The notes beneath the pieces were generated by a model, which saw nothing but the letters and a program-made list of their open reading frames with translations, made no database searches and was not told the DNA's origin. Both the position numbers and the translations under genes were made by a program. Shown piece by piece: positions 48,926 through 60,705 of a stretch of 64,000 nt of DNA (its first letter is position 1; each line of letters starts with the position of its first letter). Origin of the DNA: Myrica gale (Eukaryota; Streptophyta; Magnoliopsida; Fagales; Myricaceae). The stretch spans positions 24,807,501 to 24,871,500 of the forward strand of contig OZ005605.1 in assembly GCA_963930655.1 (NCBI GenBank), given 5' to 3'.

Positions 48926-49101
48926 GGCTGCGTTCATTTACAAAATTTTACCAAAAATATTATCTCACTCCTAATAAAATAATCTAATATAATCTCTCTC
49001 TCCCATAAAAAAATATAAAAAATTACCTCTCTTCACCTTTTCACTAAACCCAATACCAACACATATTTCCATACCAAAACTATTACAACACAAACACAAC
49101 C
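48926..49101. mobile_element. Tourist-like MITE, 176 bp
   Basis: Ends GGCTGCGTTCATTTAC and CAACACAAACACAACC form an imperfect inverted repeat. A 3-bp TTA duplication flanks it (48923-48925 and 49102-49104), typical of the PIF/Harbinger superfamily. AT-rich noncoding interior. Confidence 0.65.
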
Positions 49102-49423
49102 TTATTAGTAGGTTAATTAATATCGATATGCATGCATAATAATTGCATTTTACTGTTTACAAAGAACTATTTTTCTCTTTTGGGTGACCCTTATAACTAA
49201 GACTGCTCTTTGACTTTTATTTTTACTTAACTATTGCGCATCAGTGTTGCATGGCACCGGTTTTACGGGATGATCAAGCGGGCATAAACGATCACCCCGG
49301 TTGCCAAACATCTCATTAGAAGTTATAACTTTCATGGAGCTTATCGTGTACGAGATTTTCTTTGGATTCCAAACCCTTGCTAAATGCTGCGTTTTGTACA
49401 TAAATATGTACGCGAGGATAGGT

Positions 49424-49720
49424 CTAGGTAATGTTTGATTTCAAGTTTTTTCTAAGATTTAAATTCATTCACAAAATTATTACCGAACATTTTAAGAATT
49501 CAAACACAAATACCAATATATTTAACACAATCTCCAACAACTTTTTACTTTTTATTTAATACAAATTTTCTCTCTCTATATTTTTTCACATAACTCCAAT
49601 ATTTTTTTATTAAACAATTACATCAAGTCATTTTTCTCTCCACTACACATACACCTATAAAATACTATTTAACATAAATATTCATAATTTTTCTAAAATC
49701 CTATATTTTATCATTAGGAA
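49424..49720. mobile_element. MITE-like element, family B copy
   Basis: Ordered match to the 19494-19800 copy: 'ttaagaattcaaacacaaa', 'caacaactttttactttt', 'aaacaattacatcaa', 'tataaaatactattt'. It lies less than 1 kb from another copy of the same family at 48468-48771. Ends are diverged. Confidence 0.6.
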
Positions 49721-49913
49721 TATCAATCACCTAAGTCTGGTTAAAAACTCTGTTCAGGAAAACACGATTCTCTCGAATTTTACACGGCCCAAAGGTGACT
49801 TCCAAGATCCTTTGAGATTTGTAGTTCAACATCTTCACCCTTCCTTCTGACAAAGAAGGAAAATAAACTGCTTCAAACAACAGTACGATTTCTCTTTTCC
49901 CTATAATGTGGAT

Positions 49914-50062
49914 GGGGAATGCTGGACATCCCGCCCACACGTCCCGCCAGCATCCCGCTGTCTGACGTGGAGGTGGGGCTCAGCAATTTCCTTTCAAGGG
50001 AAATGCTGGGCCCCACTTCCACGTCAGCCAGCGGGACGTGGGCGGGATGCCCAGCATTTACC
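49914..50062. mobile_element. Mutator-type foldback MITE, 149 bp, with 9-bp target duplication
   Basis: Nearly the whole element is one long inverted repeat. GGGGAATGCTGGACATCCCG on the left pairs with CGGGATGCCCAGCATTTACC on the right, and pairing continues through CTGACGTGGA.GTGGGGC to a small loop near 49998. The 9-bp duplication AATGTGGAT flanks it exactly (49905-49913 and 50063-50071). GC-rich within AT-rich surroundings. The 9-bp duplication and long inverted ends place it with Mutator-like elements. Confidence 0.85.
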
Positions 50063-50071
50063 AATGTGGAT

Positions 50072-51281
50072 TGAGTAAGACGCTTTTGGTTGCTTTCGGT
50101 GATTTATATAGAGTGATCTACTGAAGCTTTATGCACCGCTTTCTATGTCCATTAACACGTTCAACTCACTGGACTCATAGATGCCCGCTTCCTGAAATTA
50201 TATATTGATTCGTAATTAGCGGGAAAGTTTGGATATCGAGTACGCACAACGTCCTTGGCCGGGTTGATAGAAAGCAAGATTTTGATTCCGCCGTTACTTC
50301 CGGCTTGCTACCAGTACCGGCCTCTCCACTAAAATGACTGTGCATGGATTCCTACTTTAGGAATAAGTTACTACTTTTTGTCGCTGCGCATAGCATTCTT
50401 ACACGAATTGGGATGATGTTAGATATATAAGATAATATGGTTCGCCGATGGCAGATACCCCACTGAGCTTCTATGAGAGAGTTTTTATCCAAACGACAGA
50501 GGTTTCAGAAGAAAGATCGAATAGACTTTGCCCATATCCGTAGGACCGTAACCAAGTTGTTGCTCTCTTATTCGGTACGGAGATATTTGAGTTCCAACTT
50601 CTGGAGCAGAGGGATTTAATGAACAATAAACGTAAAACGTGGTGCAAAGTAGCTCGCGTAATTATTTCGTACAAATAGATTTCTGATGCATGAATTTTTG
50701 GCCTATTTCTAACATTGTAAGAGGATGCATGGCTACATGGGATTCCTCTATGTGGTGCTTAGCCATGGTCCCATGGATGGCATATATATATATATATGTC
50801 GAATAAATACCGCTCCATCTATCGGCTGGCTTATGAAATATTAGTATATATATCTAACGAAAGAGCATCCAATCAGGAGCAAAGAGATGCAAAATTGAAT
50901 GTTATACGTTTAGATAAGTATGAAATCAAGCACCAACTCCCCATTGCGCCATGGCAAAGATCGAAGCAATATAACTGTACAACACCAGGAGTTTTTTTTT
51001 TGACGTACAAGCCCTTCTCAATATGCTTACACAATTTAAAACACTCAAGAAAAAGGATATTAAACACCGAAAATCTGTTTATATTATTTTACCTTTTGGT
51101 TGCCAAACCAGTACTGCTCCCCATCTCATATAAGCTGGCACCCTATAGTTGAAAAGGTGAAGGGCCAAAGGGGCCCTATTAATAATTTGGGGGTGGCTAT
51201 ATATATATGTATTACCTCCATATAGGAATTTTCTTCTTCTCCAGGTTTGTTTGGAAAGGTAAGGGTAAATCAGTGCAGGGT
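50072..51281. other. Intergenic, no gene recognised
   Basis: Only short frames without family pattern, and a short TA repeat near 50782-50797. Confidence 0.5.
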
Positions 51282-51473
51282 TCAGAAGAGGGACCGTTTT
51301 GCAGGAGCTCGCCCAACAGCTTTCATCAAGTTTGCTACTTCAAGAACCCTGGCCACTTTTGTTCCTCTCTTAGCCTCAGCCGATGCCCTTCTCTCTTCCG
51401 CTTTTCTGCGCGCTGTTGCCACCTTGTTCTGCATCTTTTCCAGAGCTTTTGCTCTTTTCGCCTCTAGCTTCCT
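51282..51473 (-). pseudogene. Orphan last exon of a remorin
   Basis: A 63-aa stretch, RKLEAKRAKALEKMQNKV ... EERRASAEAKRGTKVARV ... PAKRSLF then TGA, is the C-terminal part of the Remorin_C coiled-coil domain of plasma-membrane microdomain proteins, closest in memory to the At2g41870/At3g57540 group. It begins right after a good acceptor (TTTCATATTATGCAG/AGG at 51474), at a point where such genes plausibly have an intron. The frame is clean. I could not find the preceding exon (the part encoding the Trp-rich start of the domain) in the ~1.5 kb upstream or beyond the copia element at 53.1-56.8 kb. It is therefore probably a gene fragment. A real gene with a very long intron cannot be excluded. 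Confidence 0.75.
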
Positions 51474-52429
51474 CTGCATAATATGAAACGAATTGGTTAT
51501 GTTAACGAATAGATGTCTATCTTTTACCCAAAAAAACAGAACGAATAGAAGTCATAGTACCTCAGACCGACACAAAAAGCAAAGTTGAAAATCAAGTCAA
51601 GGTTTTATTAGAACTGGACGGTACATAAGAAGTTGACTTGAAATCGATGAAGTAGCTTTTAGAGACGAACAGAATAATAAAAGCTCAACTACGAGAGGAG
51701 AACAATTCTTGAGATTCTTAAGAAATCCATATTTCAGTCCTAAACTAGCAGTATGCCGAAGATTCCTTTCCCAATTTTTGTCTTTTCGATACGTCAAAGC
51801 AGAGCAATATTCGATGAAGTCAAGCCAACAACTCTAGTTGGTCCAACAAATTAGAGGAAGCAAGCCTATTGCCATATTTATAGAAGTTCAAGCTCTCCAA
51901 TGCCCCTAAACGTACAACGTACAAGTACTGAGCAATAGAAGCTACGCAAAACTTTCCCGATAGGCACTTTATATATATATATAGCGCAAACTGCTCATAC
52001 AGGTTTTCTAAAACTTACTGCGAACTGACTTTGTTACCATGATGCGCACCAGTAGGAAGCGAATGGTAAATTTGGTAAGTTTCATCGTATTTGTCTGAAG
52101 TCTTAAAGAGGTGAAAAATCTTCTTTATGCATGCTCGATGATGCATATTGGTGGGTCATAAAATATCATGCTCTATCATACCTGACCACCACTAGTCGGC
52201 CCATTGCTGATGTCCTCTTGAAGGTTTTAAATTCTTAACCAAACATCTTATCCATACCTGTGTGCGGAACCGATCACTACCTACAAGTTCGGGATTCGAT
52301 GAAGACCTACGTATTCGGAAGTTCTCTCTCCTAAGGAAACTCCCTGATCTCTCGGGAAGGAATTTTACTCCTAACATGTTGCTTTTTTCCTCCGTTTTTC
52401 CTCCACTGTCTGCGAATCTGTAACTTTCA
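51474..52429. other. Intergenic upstream of the remorin exon
   Basis: No upstream remorin exon or other gene seen. The decamer 'aacgaataga' occurs on both sides of the acceptor flank (near 51504 and 51540). Confidence 0.4.
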
Positions 52430-52870
52430 TACGTTTGAATACCGTTCGGACCGATAAAATAACGTTCGGACGCATACGTGTATAAGTTTTCGAGGGAACA
52501 CATGCCGCCAAAATTTTCAAATACTTCTGAACTACTATTTACCCGTCTGAACTCCATCTTACAGTTCAACACACCGTTTTAGTAATTCTCAAACGACAGC
52601 GTATGCTCAATAACATATACGTTCGAACTGTCACATACCGTCCGAACATTACCATACATTACCCGAGACTGTTTAGGAAATACCAACACCATAGCGTCTG
52701 ATAATAAACAATAATGTCCGAACGGTATTAAAACGGGTCCGGATGCTATTTTGAATTTCAGCAGTCCCGACCGTCTAAAACTGTGTTCGGACGGTTTGTT
52801 TTTATAATACGACACCGTTCGATTTACATTAATTAGTCCGAACGGAGAAATTCAGGTCCGAATGTTTTTC
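52430..52870. repeat. Cluster of GTTCGGACGG / CCGTCCGAAC motifs
   Basis: About a dozen variants of the near-palindrome CCGTTCGGACGG, in both orientations, at intervals of 20-60 bp. Examples are ACCGTTCGGACC (52441), ACGTTCGGACGC (52461), CCGTCCGAACA (52639), GTCCGAACGG (52715), GTTCGGACGG (52786) and GTCCGAACGG (52835). Such dense short motifs resemble subterminal repeats of CACTA (En/Spm) transposons. A CACTAGT lies at 52189, but a full terminus pair is not resolved. Confidence 0.6.
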
Positions 52871-53077
52871 AACAATATGTATTTATTTTATTTATTTTTT
52901 AATTAACTTTATTAACAAATATTAAATAACCAAAGTTAGTCAATAATGTAAATAATATATTTTTTTTGAATAAGTGTACCGAAATTATAAATGTAATATT
53001 AATTAACATATTATATTAAGTTCTAATAAATAAAAAATAACATAACTGAAATGACATAAAACATAATATTAAGTTCA

Positions 53078-56000
53078 AAGAGAGCGCCATCAAGAGCATT
53101 AAGGGAGCCAGTAGTAGCCATTGGAGTAGAGACCGGTTTGGAAGAGTGCATGTTCGTCTTGCGGAGAAGATCTATAATATACTTTTTCTGGGAAAGGAGA
53201 ATACCAGAGGCAAAATGATGGACTTCTACACCAAGGAAGTAGTGTAGACGACCCAAGTCTTTGACAGGGAAGGAAAGTCGAAGAGTAGCAATCAGAGCAC
53301 TGATAGCTGCAGAATCAGATCCAGTGATGACAATGTCATCTACATACACCAGAAAATAAAAGACGAAGATCACCACGAATATATGTAAAGAGAGAGACAT
53401 CAGAACGAGAGGCAGTGAAGCCTATTTCAAGAAGCTTTGAACTGAGCTTCGAGAACCAAGCTCGGGGAGCATGCTTGAGCCCATAGAGAGATTTCTGGAG
53501 CTTGCAGACATAGTGAGGGAAATCGGGATGGATGAAACCATGAGGTTGAACCATAAAAACATCCTCAGAAAGATCGCCATGTAAGAAGGCATTTTGAACA
53601 TCCAGTTGATGCATAGACCAGCCAACTTGTACTGCAATAGAAAGAACCAGCCTAACAATAGAGAGACGAACAATAGGGCTGAATGTCTCGGAGTAATCAA
53701 GACCATGTTGTTGATGGAAGCCCTTAGCTACAAGCCTTGCTTTCCTGCGTTCAACACAGCCATTTGGTAAATGTTTAGTCCGAAACACCCACTTACAGCC
53801 TACTAAGTTCTGAGAAGAAGAAGGTGGAACCAGCTTCCAGGTATTAGTAGCAAGAAGAGCATTAAACTCAAGTTGCATGGCCTGTTACCAATCTGAAAAT
53901 TTAAGGGCCTCAGTCACAGAAGTGGGAGCAAGAGGTACTGCAGTAACCGTGGAGGCATGAGTACGTGGTGGTGGCCATAATATAGTACCATCAGTATGCA
54001 CCTTGGGGTGACGAGTTCGAGTGGGATAGTGAGGTAAAGGAGGGGGAGACGGAGTTGGTAAAGAGGAGTCAGAAGCAACCGCAGGAAGAGAGAGCTCATT
54101 AAGATGTGAGGGAGAGGACTCTCGGGGTGAACAAGGAGATGGAGACTCCGGAGATGGTAAGGATGACGCACTGCCCTGAGAAGAAGAAAGAAGAACAAGA
54201 GAGAGAGGAAGAGTATTATGTGAGGCAGAGGACAAGGTACTTGAAGTAAATAAAGGAGAAGTACGTAAGGGAAAAATAGTTTCATAAAAAAGAACATCAC
54301 GTGAAATATAAACTCGGGAAGAGGGTCGATAAAAACAGAGATACCCTTTATGGTCCATGCTGTAACCAATAAAGGTGCAGACGTAAGATCTATAATCAAG
54401 CTTGTGTCTGTTGTAAGGACGTAAGTGAGGGTAACAAGCGGAACCAAAGACACGAAGAAAAAGATAGTCAGGATGACGATTAAATAAATGAAAATATAGT
54501 GACTGATGCGGAATGACAGCACTAGGTAGACGGTTAATAAGAAAAACAGTTGTGCGAAAAGCAGCTGCCCAAAAACATTGAGGCAAAGTGGCATGGGAAA
54601 GGAGAGCAAGACCGGACTCCATAATGTGGCGGTGCATGAGCTCAATGGTGTCATTTTGCTGATGTGTGTGTGGACAGCTGCGGCGGTGAGTAATGCCTTG
54701 ATTGAGAAGAATAGAATGAAGAGAGCGAAATTCACCACCCCAGTCAGACTGCACGGTAATGATTTTTTGATTAAGTTGACGTTCTACGGATTTTGGAACA
54801 AAAGAAATTGGCGACAAACATCTGATTTTGATTGAATTGGAAAGAGCCACGTATAACGACTATAAGAATTTACTATAGAAAAGTAAAAACGATAGCCTTC
54901 ACGGGAGAGCTGAGGTGCTGGTCCTCATACATCCATAAAAAGTAGCTGAAGAGGACGAGTACAAACAAAAAAAGATCGGGGAAAAGGCAGATGATTTCGC
55001 CTGACAACAAGCGGAACAAAGCTTAAAACCAGTAGATAATTTGGTGGACGGGAGCTGAAATTGTTGAAGTATCTGGCGGAAAACTTTGAGAGAAGAGTGT
55101 CCCAAACGTTGATGCCAGTTGGAAAGGGATGTACGTTCACCAATAAGAGCCTGGGGAGATGCAAAAGAAGTGTTGGTGATTGATGAAGGAAGTTTGTAAA
55201 GACCATTGCTAGTAGGGCCGCGGAGTAGAACCTTCTCGATGCGAAGATCCTTGACACAAAAAAAGGAAGAGTGAAATTCAAAGAAAACATGATTATCAAC
55301 ACAAAATTGATGAACGGAGATGAGGAACATGTAAAAGATTCTTGAGAAGTAAAGGACGCTGAGATGTAGAGAGAGTAGAGACACCAGTGTGTTGGATTGG
55401 AAGAGAGGTGTTATCCCCAACACACACTTGTTCATCCCCAAAATACTCTGATGGATTAATGGTAAGGTTGGACAAGTCATTTGTCATATGATTCGTAGCA
55501 GCAGAATCAGGGTACCAGTTATTATCATACAGACCAGTCGAAGGTAGAGATGTAAAGTGAGCTTGGTAGTTCTAGGGAAATGAGGGTGGCGGAGGAGACT
55601 GAAAAGCCTGATTGAATCTATTATAACACTGGAGAGCAGTGTGGCCAGGCTTTTGGCAGACTTGACAGGAGGGTTGAGCATCAGTAAAATATTGGGGAGG
55701 ACCACTACGACCTCGACCATGACCTCTGCCACGATATCCTTTGTTTCGACCAGATCTGCCACCACACTGAGAAGCACCAGGAGACTTGACGGTGAGATTG
55801 GCAGAAATGTCTTGAGAGTTCAGGGATGAAGTCTGGTGGTTCAAACGAGCTTCATGAGTCAACAAATGACTGAATAACTCCTCAGAGGAAGAAGGGTCAA
55901 GTCGGGTAGTAACTGAAGTAACGAGAGAGTCATCCTTCGTGCCAAGACCAGCAAAAAGATAGGAATTAAATTAAGGAGGCGAGAGGAGACGCCCAACAAC

Positions 56001-56813
56001 AACCATGGTGTCTGCTAGGAGCTTAGTCTTACGAAAATAATCCGAAATAGAATCGGAACCCTTCTTCAATGTAGCAAGCTAAAAATGGAGCTGATCCAAC
56101 CGTGCTTGTGACCGAGAAGCAAATAAATTCTCAAGAGCAACCCAGACAGCTTGAGAAGTTGAGAGACCAACAATTTGAGCAATCAGATTTTCAGAGAGAG
56201 ATGAAATAAGGGCACTAAGGATGAGTTGATCCTGCTGAACCCAGTGAACATAAGCAGGATTTGAAGTACGCCATCACGAGACAATATAGGTGGTGGAGGA
56301 AGAGAACCATCAACATAACCAAACAAATGTTGGCCACGAAGATAAGGCGTCATTTGGGTTTTCCAAAGAAGATAGTTATCAAGTGTGAGTTTCACGGTGA
56401 CCAGATGAGGGAGAGAGGTGATATTGTTGATCGTAGTGACTGTTGGAGAGGGCGGAGGTGGTGGAGGAGGAGAGTTATTCGAGATAGCTCCCTCTTCAGC
56501 CATTGACGTTTAGTCGAGAGGCTCTGATATCATGTGGAAAATAACGAACGTAATAATATCTGTTTACGTGAAGAATATTTTCCTCTTGCATACATTGCAC
56601 GCATTACAGGCAGGTATATATATATATACAATTGTGACGCCTAACAACCAGGAATGAAATCCCAGAATATACCGTAAGAGAGACACGTATAGAATCATTC
56701 GGTTACAAGAATATCTTCTAGAAGGAATGATGTGTCAGCTGAGCTGGTGCTGATCGTTGGTGAGAAGAGCCAGGTCTGCAGATGACTCTGAGGACGAAGG
56801 TTGTGCTTTAACA
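53078..56813 (-). mobile_element. Old broken Ty1-copia retrotransposon, missing its 3' part
   Basis: Parts read on the minus strand. The 5' LTR is at 56533-56813 (TGTTAA ... CCACA). It is followed by a primer binding site (TGATATCAGAGC), gag from 56503 (MAEEGAISNN, LTLDNYLLWKTQMTPYL), a zinc knuckle near 55640 (CQVCQKPGHTALQC), protease/pre-integrase and integrase regions, and reverse transcriptase ([21 protein letters not shown]) to about 53080. RNase H and the 3' LTR were not found; sequence from 53078 leftward is unrelated AT-rich DNA. The element carries several breaks and is clearly older than the copia at 25.8-31.0 kb, to which it is not closely related in LTR or gag. Confidence 0.9.
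56533..56813 (-). repeat. 5' LTR of the old copia element
   Basis: 281 bp with TG...CA ends, next to a primer binding site on its inner side. A purine tract (GGGGGAG) lies just outside it, a position where one would be expected beside a 3' LTR. See findings. Confidence 0.7.
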
Positions 56814-58980
56814 AACTCCCCCATCGAAGGAAAAAAAAAAGGAAAAAAGAAGAAGAGAAGAAGCTCTTACGTACTAATCTCATAAAGGATTCCCCAGCTA
56901 GTTTTGGTCAAGTCTTCGTCAACCTATTGAAACTAAGCAAGTCTTTGTCAACATATTAAAACTGAGCACGTACTCTTCCTCAACCTATGCCACTAACGAG
57001 CACGTTCCGGTTCCTACCTATATATGGATATAGATGGTTACGTATACATACGAAAGTTGCTATTAGTATAGTGAATAATCGATTCCGGTCGCCTTGACTA
57101 TGCCACACTCATTCAATGAAACCACGTTCGACGTATACATCCCCCGGTTTTATAAACGATCCTGTTTTACGCGTCAATGCTTGATCCAGAGAAAAATTAA
57201 GAAATGACATATCGGAGATTAATTAACATTGATGAGATTGATTGGCAACTATTAATTAAATCAGGAGATAATGTACGTGGCACTCAACGCGTTTTTAGTT
57301 CTCAAATGATTGTCATCTAACAAGAATATAATGTATAGTATATATGCTATTAATCTAAATTTGATTGCTGTCAAATATGGCTATTAATTGAGCATTAGTA
57401 TATTTGTAACTAATCTAAATTTCATTTCTAAGATAAGTTTTTAGCTTGTAGCCTTGGCATGCTAGCTTCTTAAAGTGAGGAGCGCCATTGTCATGGGTTC
57501 CGAGCTGCTTGGACCAACCTGCACTGACTGATTTGGCCCATGGAGGAGGGATTATTACAGGAATTTAACTTGGACCCGAATTGGTGGATGCTTGAAGCGG
57601 TCGAGCATTCATTTTTCATTTGAGTTGGGTTGAACAATATGTCAGTGTTCCTTTTTTCTTTTTTAAATTCTTTATTATTTGTGTGGATAATTCAGCATCT
57701 TCAATATTCTTTTAGTGTATTTAATTTCCTACAACCACTAGTACTATTTTAAGTCTTTTTCCTTCATCTCATTCATTATCTAGGTAGGAGCCAGGCTGTT
57801 CTCATGTGGTAATTGAGCTTGATTTTGGTCCGATTCATCCACATCGGTTCCTGTCCCACCGGTCAACTAGTCTATTGAGCATGCCAGTCAACTAGTCTAT
57901 TGAGAATCCAAGCAACAGATCGAAGTCTCGCGCCCAAGTCTACTGATATGATCAAAATTAGTTACTAAAGCATGGCCGCCTGTATATGACGCGCGCTGGG
58001 ACTAAGAGATAAAGCGCATGCACAAGCTAGCTAGCAGCCAATAAGACCTGCTTGATTTTCCGCATAAAAACATTATGTCAAGGATTAATTAAGGCATGTT
58101 GTCCCAATGCTCAGTACCACGTTGGTGCTTGGTTTTCCACATGATCTCTAGTAACCGTCCAAATGCTTCACAGCACCATGCTAGAAGGCGTGGAATCAAC
58201 ATCGCCTGTTTTGAGATAATGGAAATGAGAACTGTCTGCAGGGAACGCATGTGGATTTGTCTCCAATCTTAATTATCCAAGCCGTCTCAGTCAATTGTCT
58301 GTCATATATAGGTACTCCACTCTCTTAGGTTTTTATTGGTTCTATCTTCTCGTCGAGATGGAAATATCGATCTCATGGAAATAAAATGCAGTGTGCATAC
58401 TGACTTTTTTTGCGATCTGACGTCTTGACTACTAAAGATATCCCTCATGTGAGGGAATAGGTTCTTTTTTTGTTGGTACCTGAGCTTGGCTCCTTTTTGT
58501 ACAGTTCTTGAGAATCAATACACTAATTGTCAGTTACCAAAAAAAAAAAACAAATTGCCTTGTGCAGTATCCGCTTTCAAACTAACAAATTGTACATCTA
58601 TAGTCTAATAAGATGAGTACAAATCATCATAAATTAACGAGATATCAATCTTGTACGTACTATATATAGAAGTAGCATACTGATCAGAAGATGATCGTTT
58701 GTTCAACAAACTAGATTGCTATATATGTATACAAATATATATATATATATATATATGGGGGTAATTTTCTTCTCCTATTTCTCAATTAGTTTCACAAGAT
58801 CATGACGAACATTTAAGTGTGGCTTGAACGACGCAGTTTGGTACTCGTGACTTTCTGAACAAGTTGGTCTGTGGAGTGCTAATTGACTAGTTTGATTTTA
58901 TTCCTAAGCTTACGTGCTTGACCAGTTAAGGTATGTAGAATACGGGTCAATGAAAATTCTCAAACACAAGCCTAATTCTA
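56814..58980. other. Intergenic upstream of the glucanase gene
   Basis: No gene recognised. It contains an 18-bp direct repeat, 'gtcaactagtctattgag' (57862 and 57887), and a TA microsatellite at 58734-58756. The last ~200 nt is the promoter of the GH17 gene. Confidence 0.5.
58883..58923 (+). promoter_or_regulatory. Two W-box cores (TTGACT, TTGACC)
   Basis: TTGACT at 58883-58888 and TTGACC at 58918-58923, 66-106 nt upstream of the TATA box. WRKY factors bind this core, and PR-2 type glucanase genes are commonly WRKY/defence regulated. The link here is inference. Confidence 0.4.
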
Positions 58981-58988
58981 TCTCTCTC

Positions 58989-58995
58989 TATAAAA
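58989..58995 (+). promoter_or_regulatory. TATA box of the GH17 gene
   Basis: TATAAAA within CTCTATAAAAGGACA, 95 nt upstream of the ATG, followed by a pyrimidine-rich leader. Confidence 0.7.
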
Positions 58996-59083
58996 GGACA
59001 GCTAAATCTGGTTAAATGTATATAGTTGCTACACTTCTTATCTTATAATTTCTTTCCTTCTGATTCTCTTCAAGCTTTTTTCA

Positions 59084-60705
59084 ATGGCTAAGTCCGATTC
59101 TGCTGGCAAAAGCCCTTCCATCCTGAGTTCCACAATGCTAATGTTTGCGCTGCTAATGGCTACCCTTGACACAACAGGTCTCGATCTCTTCCACATACTC
59201 TCTTTCTCTCTCTTCAATTCGTCTTTCTACATGACTCAAGTTAACCAAAAAGTTTCCACAGCTCAATTCGAACATTCTGTGGCTTGGCTCATGTTCAGGA
59301 GCTGGTGAAATAATCGATAACATGTTCCGAGTGTTTAAGAACACTCCATTGTCCTCTCACATCCACTTGTCGATCGGTTCCGCGTGGTTTTGAGAGGATA
59401 GATCAAGGGTGCACCTATCATGTAGAAATTAATATCGACCTTCTGTTTGAAACAATCTCCTAGTACATTCGTTGCGAATGGAGACTTGTTCCCTACAGGT
59501 ACATCGAATGCTCTAGTTTTCAAGGCCATTAATTTAGCCCAGTCGAGCTAAAGACAAAGCGTGATATTTTACATGTTACTAGGGGCAGAACTATATATTG
59601 GTAATTTCTTAAGCATAAGAATTTTTACGTACGAGCATGTAAAAACAGCTGACTTCTAGTTTACCACAACGCAGGTGCCCAAGTCGGTGTTTGTTACGGA
59701 ATGCTGGGTGACAATCTACCACCGCCAGCAGAAGTTATAGCTCTATATAAACAATACAACATCCGAAGAATGAGACTCTATGGTCCAGACCCAGGCGCTC
59801 TCCGAGCCCTTGGAGGCTCCAATATTGAGCTCTTGCTAGACGTTCCAAAGGGAAACCTTGAAACAATTGCTTCAAGCCAAGCCGAGGCAAATACTTGGGT
59901 TCAAAACAATGTCAAAAACTATGCAAATATCAAATTCAGGTACATTGCAGTTGGTAATATAGTGCAGCCTACAGATAGGATTGCTCAATTCGTCGTCCCA
60001 GCCATGCAAAACATTCAGACTGCAATTTCTGCGGCTGGCCTTGGAAACAGGATCAAAGTGTCCACCGCCATTGACACTGGAGCCCTTGGAGTGGCCTACC
60101 CTCCATCAAAAGGGTCATTCAAGTCCGGTCACCGGCCACTTCTTGATCCTATCATCCGCTTCTTGGTAAAGAATCAGTCCCCGTTACTCGTTAACTTGTA
60201 CCCGTATTTCAGTTACATCAATAACACCGAAGACATCCGTCTAGATTATGCACTTTTCACTGCTCCTTCACCTGTAGTGAGTGATCCACCTCGCAGTTAC
60301 AGTAATCTTTTTGATGCCATGTTAGATGCTGTTTACTCAGCATTAGAGAAGGCCGGCGGGGGCTCTTTGGAGATCGTTATATCTGAGTCTGGTTGGCCTT
60401 CAGCTGGTGGGACAGCAACATCACTTGACAATGAAAGAACTTACATTACGAATTTGGTTCAGCATGTGAAGGGAGGGACACCGAAGAGGCCTGGAAAGCC
60501 TATAGAGACGTATGTGTTTGCCATGTTTGAAGAGAACCAGAAAAGTCCAGAGTACGAGAAACATTGGGGGCTCTTTCTCCCAAATATGCAGCCTAAGTTC
60601 CCGGTCAATTTGGGCAATGCGTCCTTCTTTTGCAATGGCTGCGTGTGTATGCAGGGACCATCAGGGGCAGATTCTTTTTGCTTCTGCCAAAAAGCTCTGG
60701 TGTAA
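59084..60705 (+). CDS. GH17 beta-1,3-glucanase-like protein lacking the catalytic acid, with a LINE-derived tail, 374 aa
   Basis: Two exons, 59084-59177 and 59675-60705. The intron falls in the signal-peptide region, where this family usually has it. Residues 1-33 form a signal peptide (hydrophobic [11 protein letters not shown]), and the mature protein starts near [17 protein letters not shown]. Glucanase landmarks are [35 protein letters not shown] with nucleophile E269, FAMFEENQK and HWGLFLPN. In the family's YIAVGNE motif the proton-donor Glu is replaced by Ile ([10 protein letters not shown]127, codon ATA at 59959), so hydrolysis should be lost. Normal relatives end shortly after the (K)YPINF-like motif, here KFPVNLG (residue 345). 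This frame continues for 29 Cys-rich residues over DNA that, in another frame, encodes a LINE RNase H start. Promoter and splice sites are intact. Either a recently disabled PR-2-like gene or a non-catalytic glucan-binding protein. Confidence 0.88.

Noticed and set aside
52192-52572. 126-aa minus-strand frame overlapping the GTTCGGACGG cluster
   Set aside because: No recognised family, and part of it is built from the repeated motif; treated as chance.
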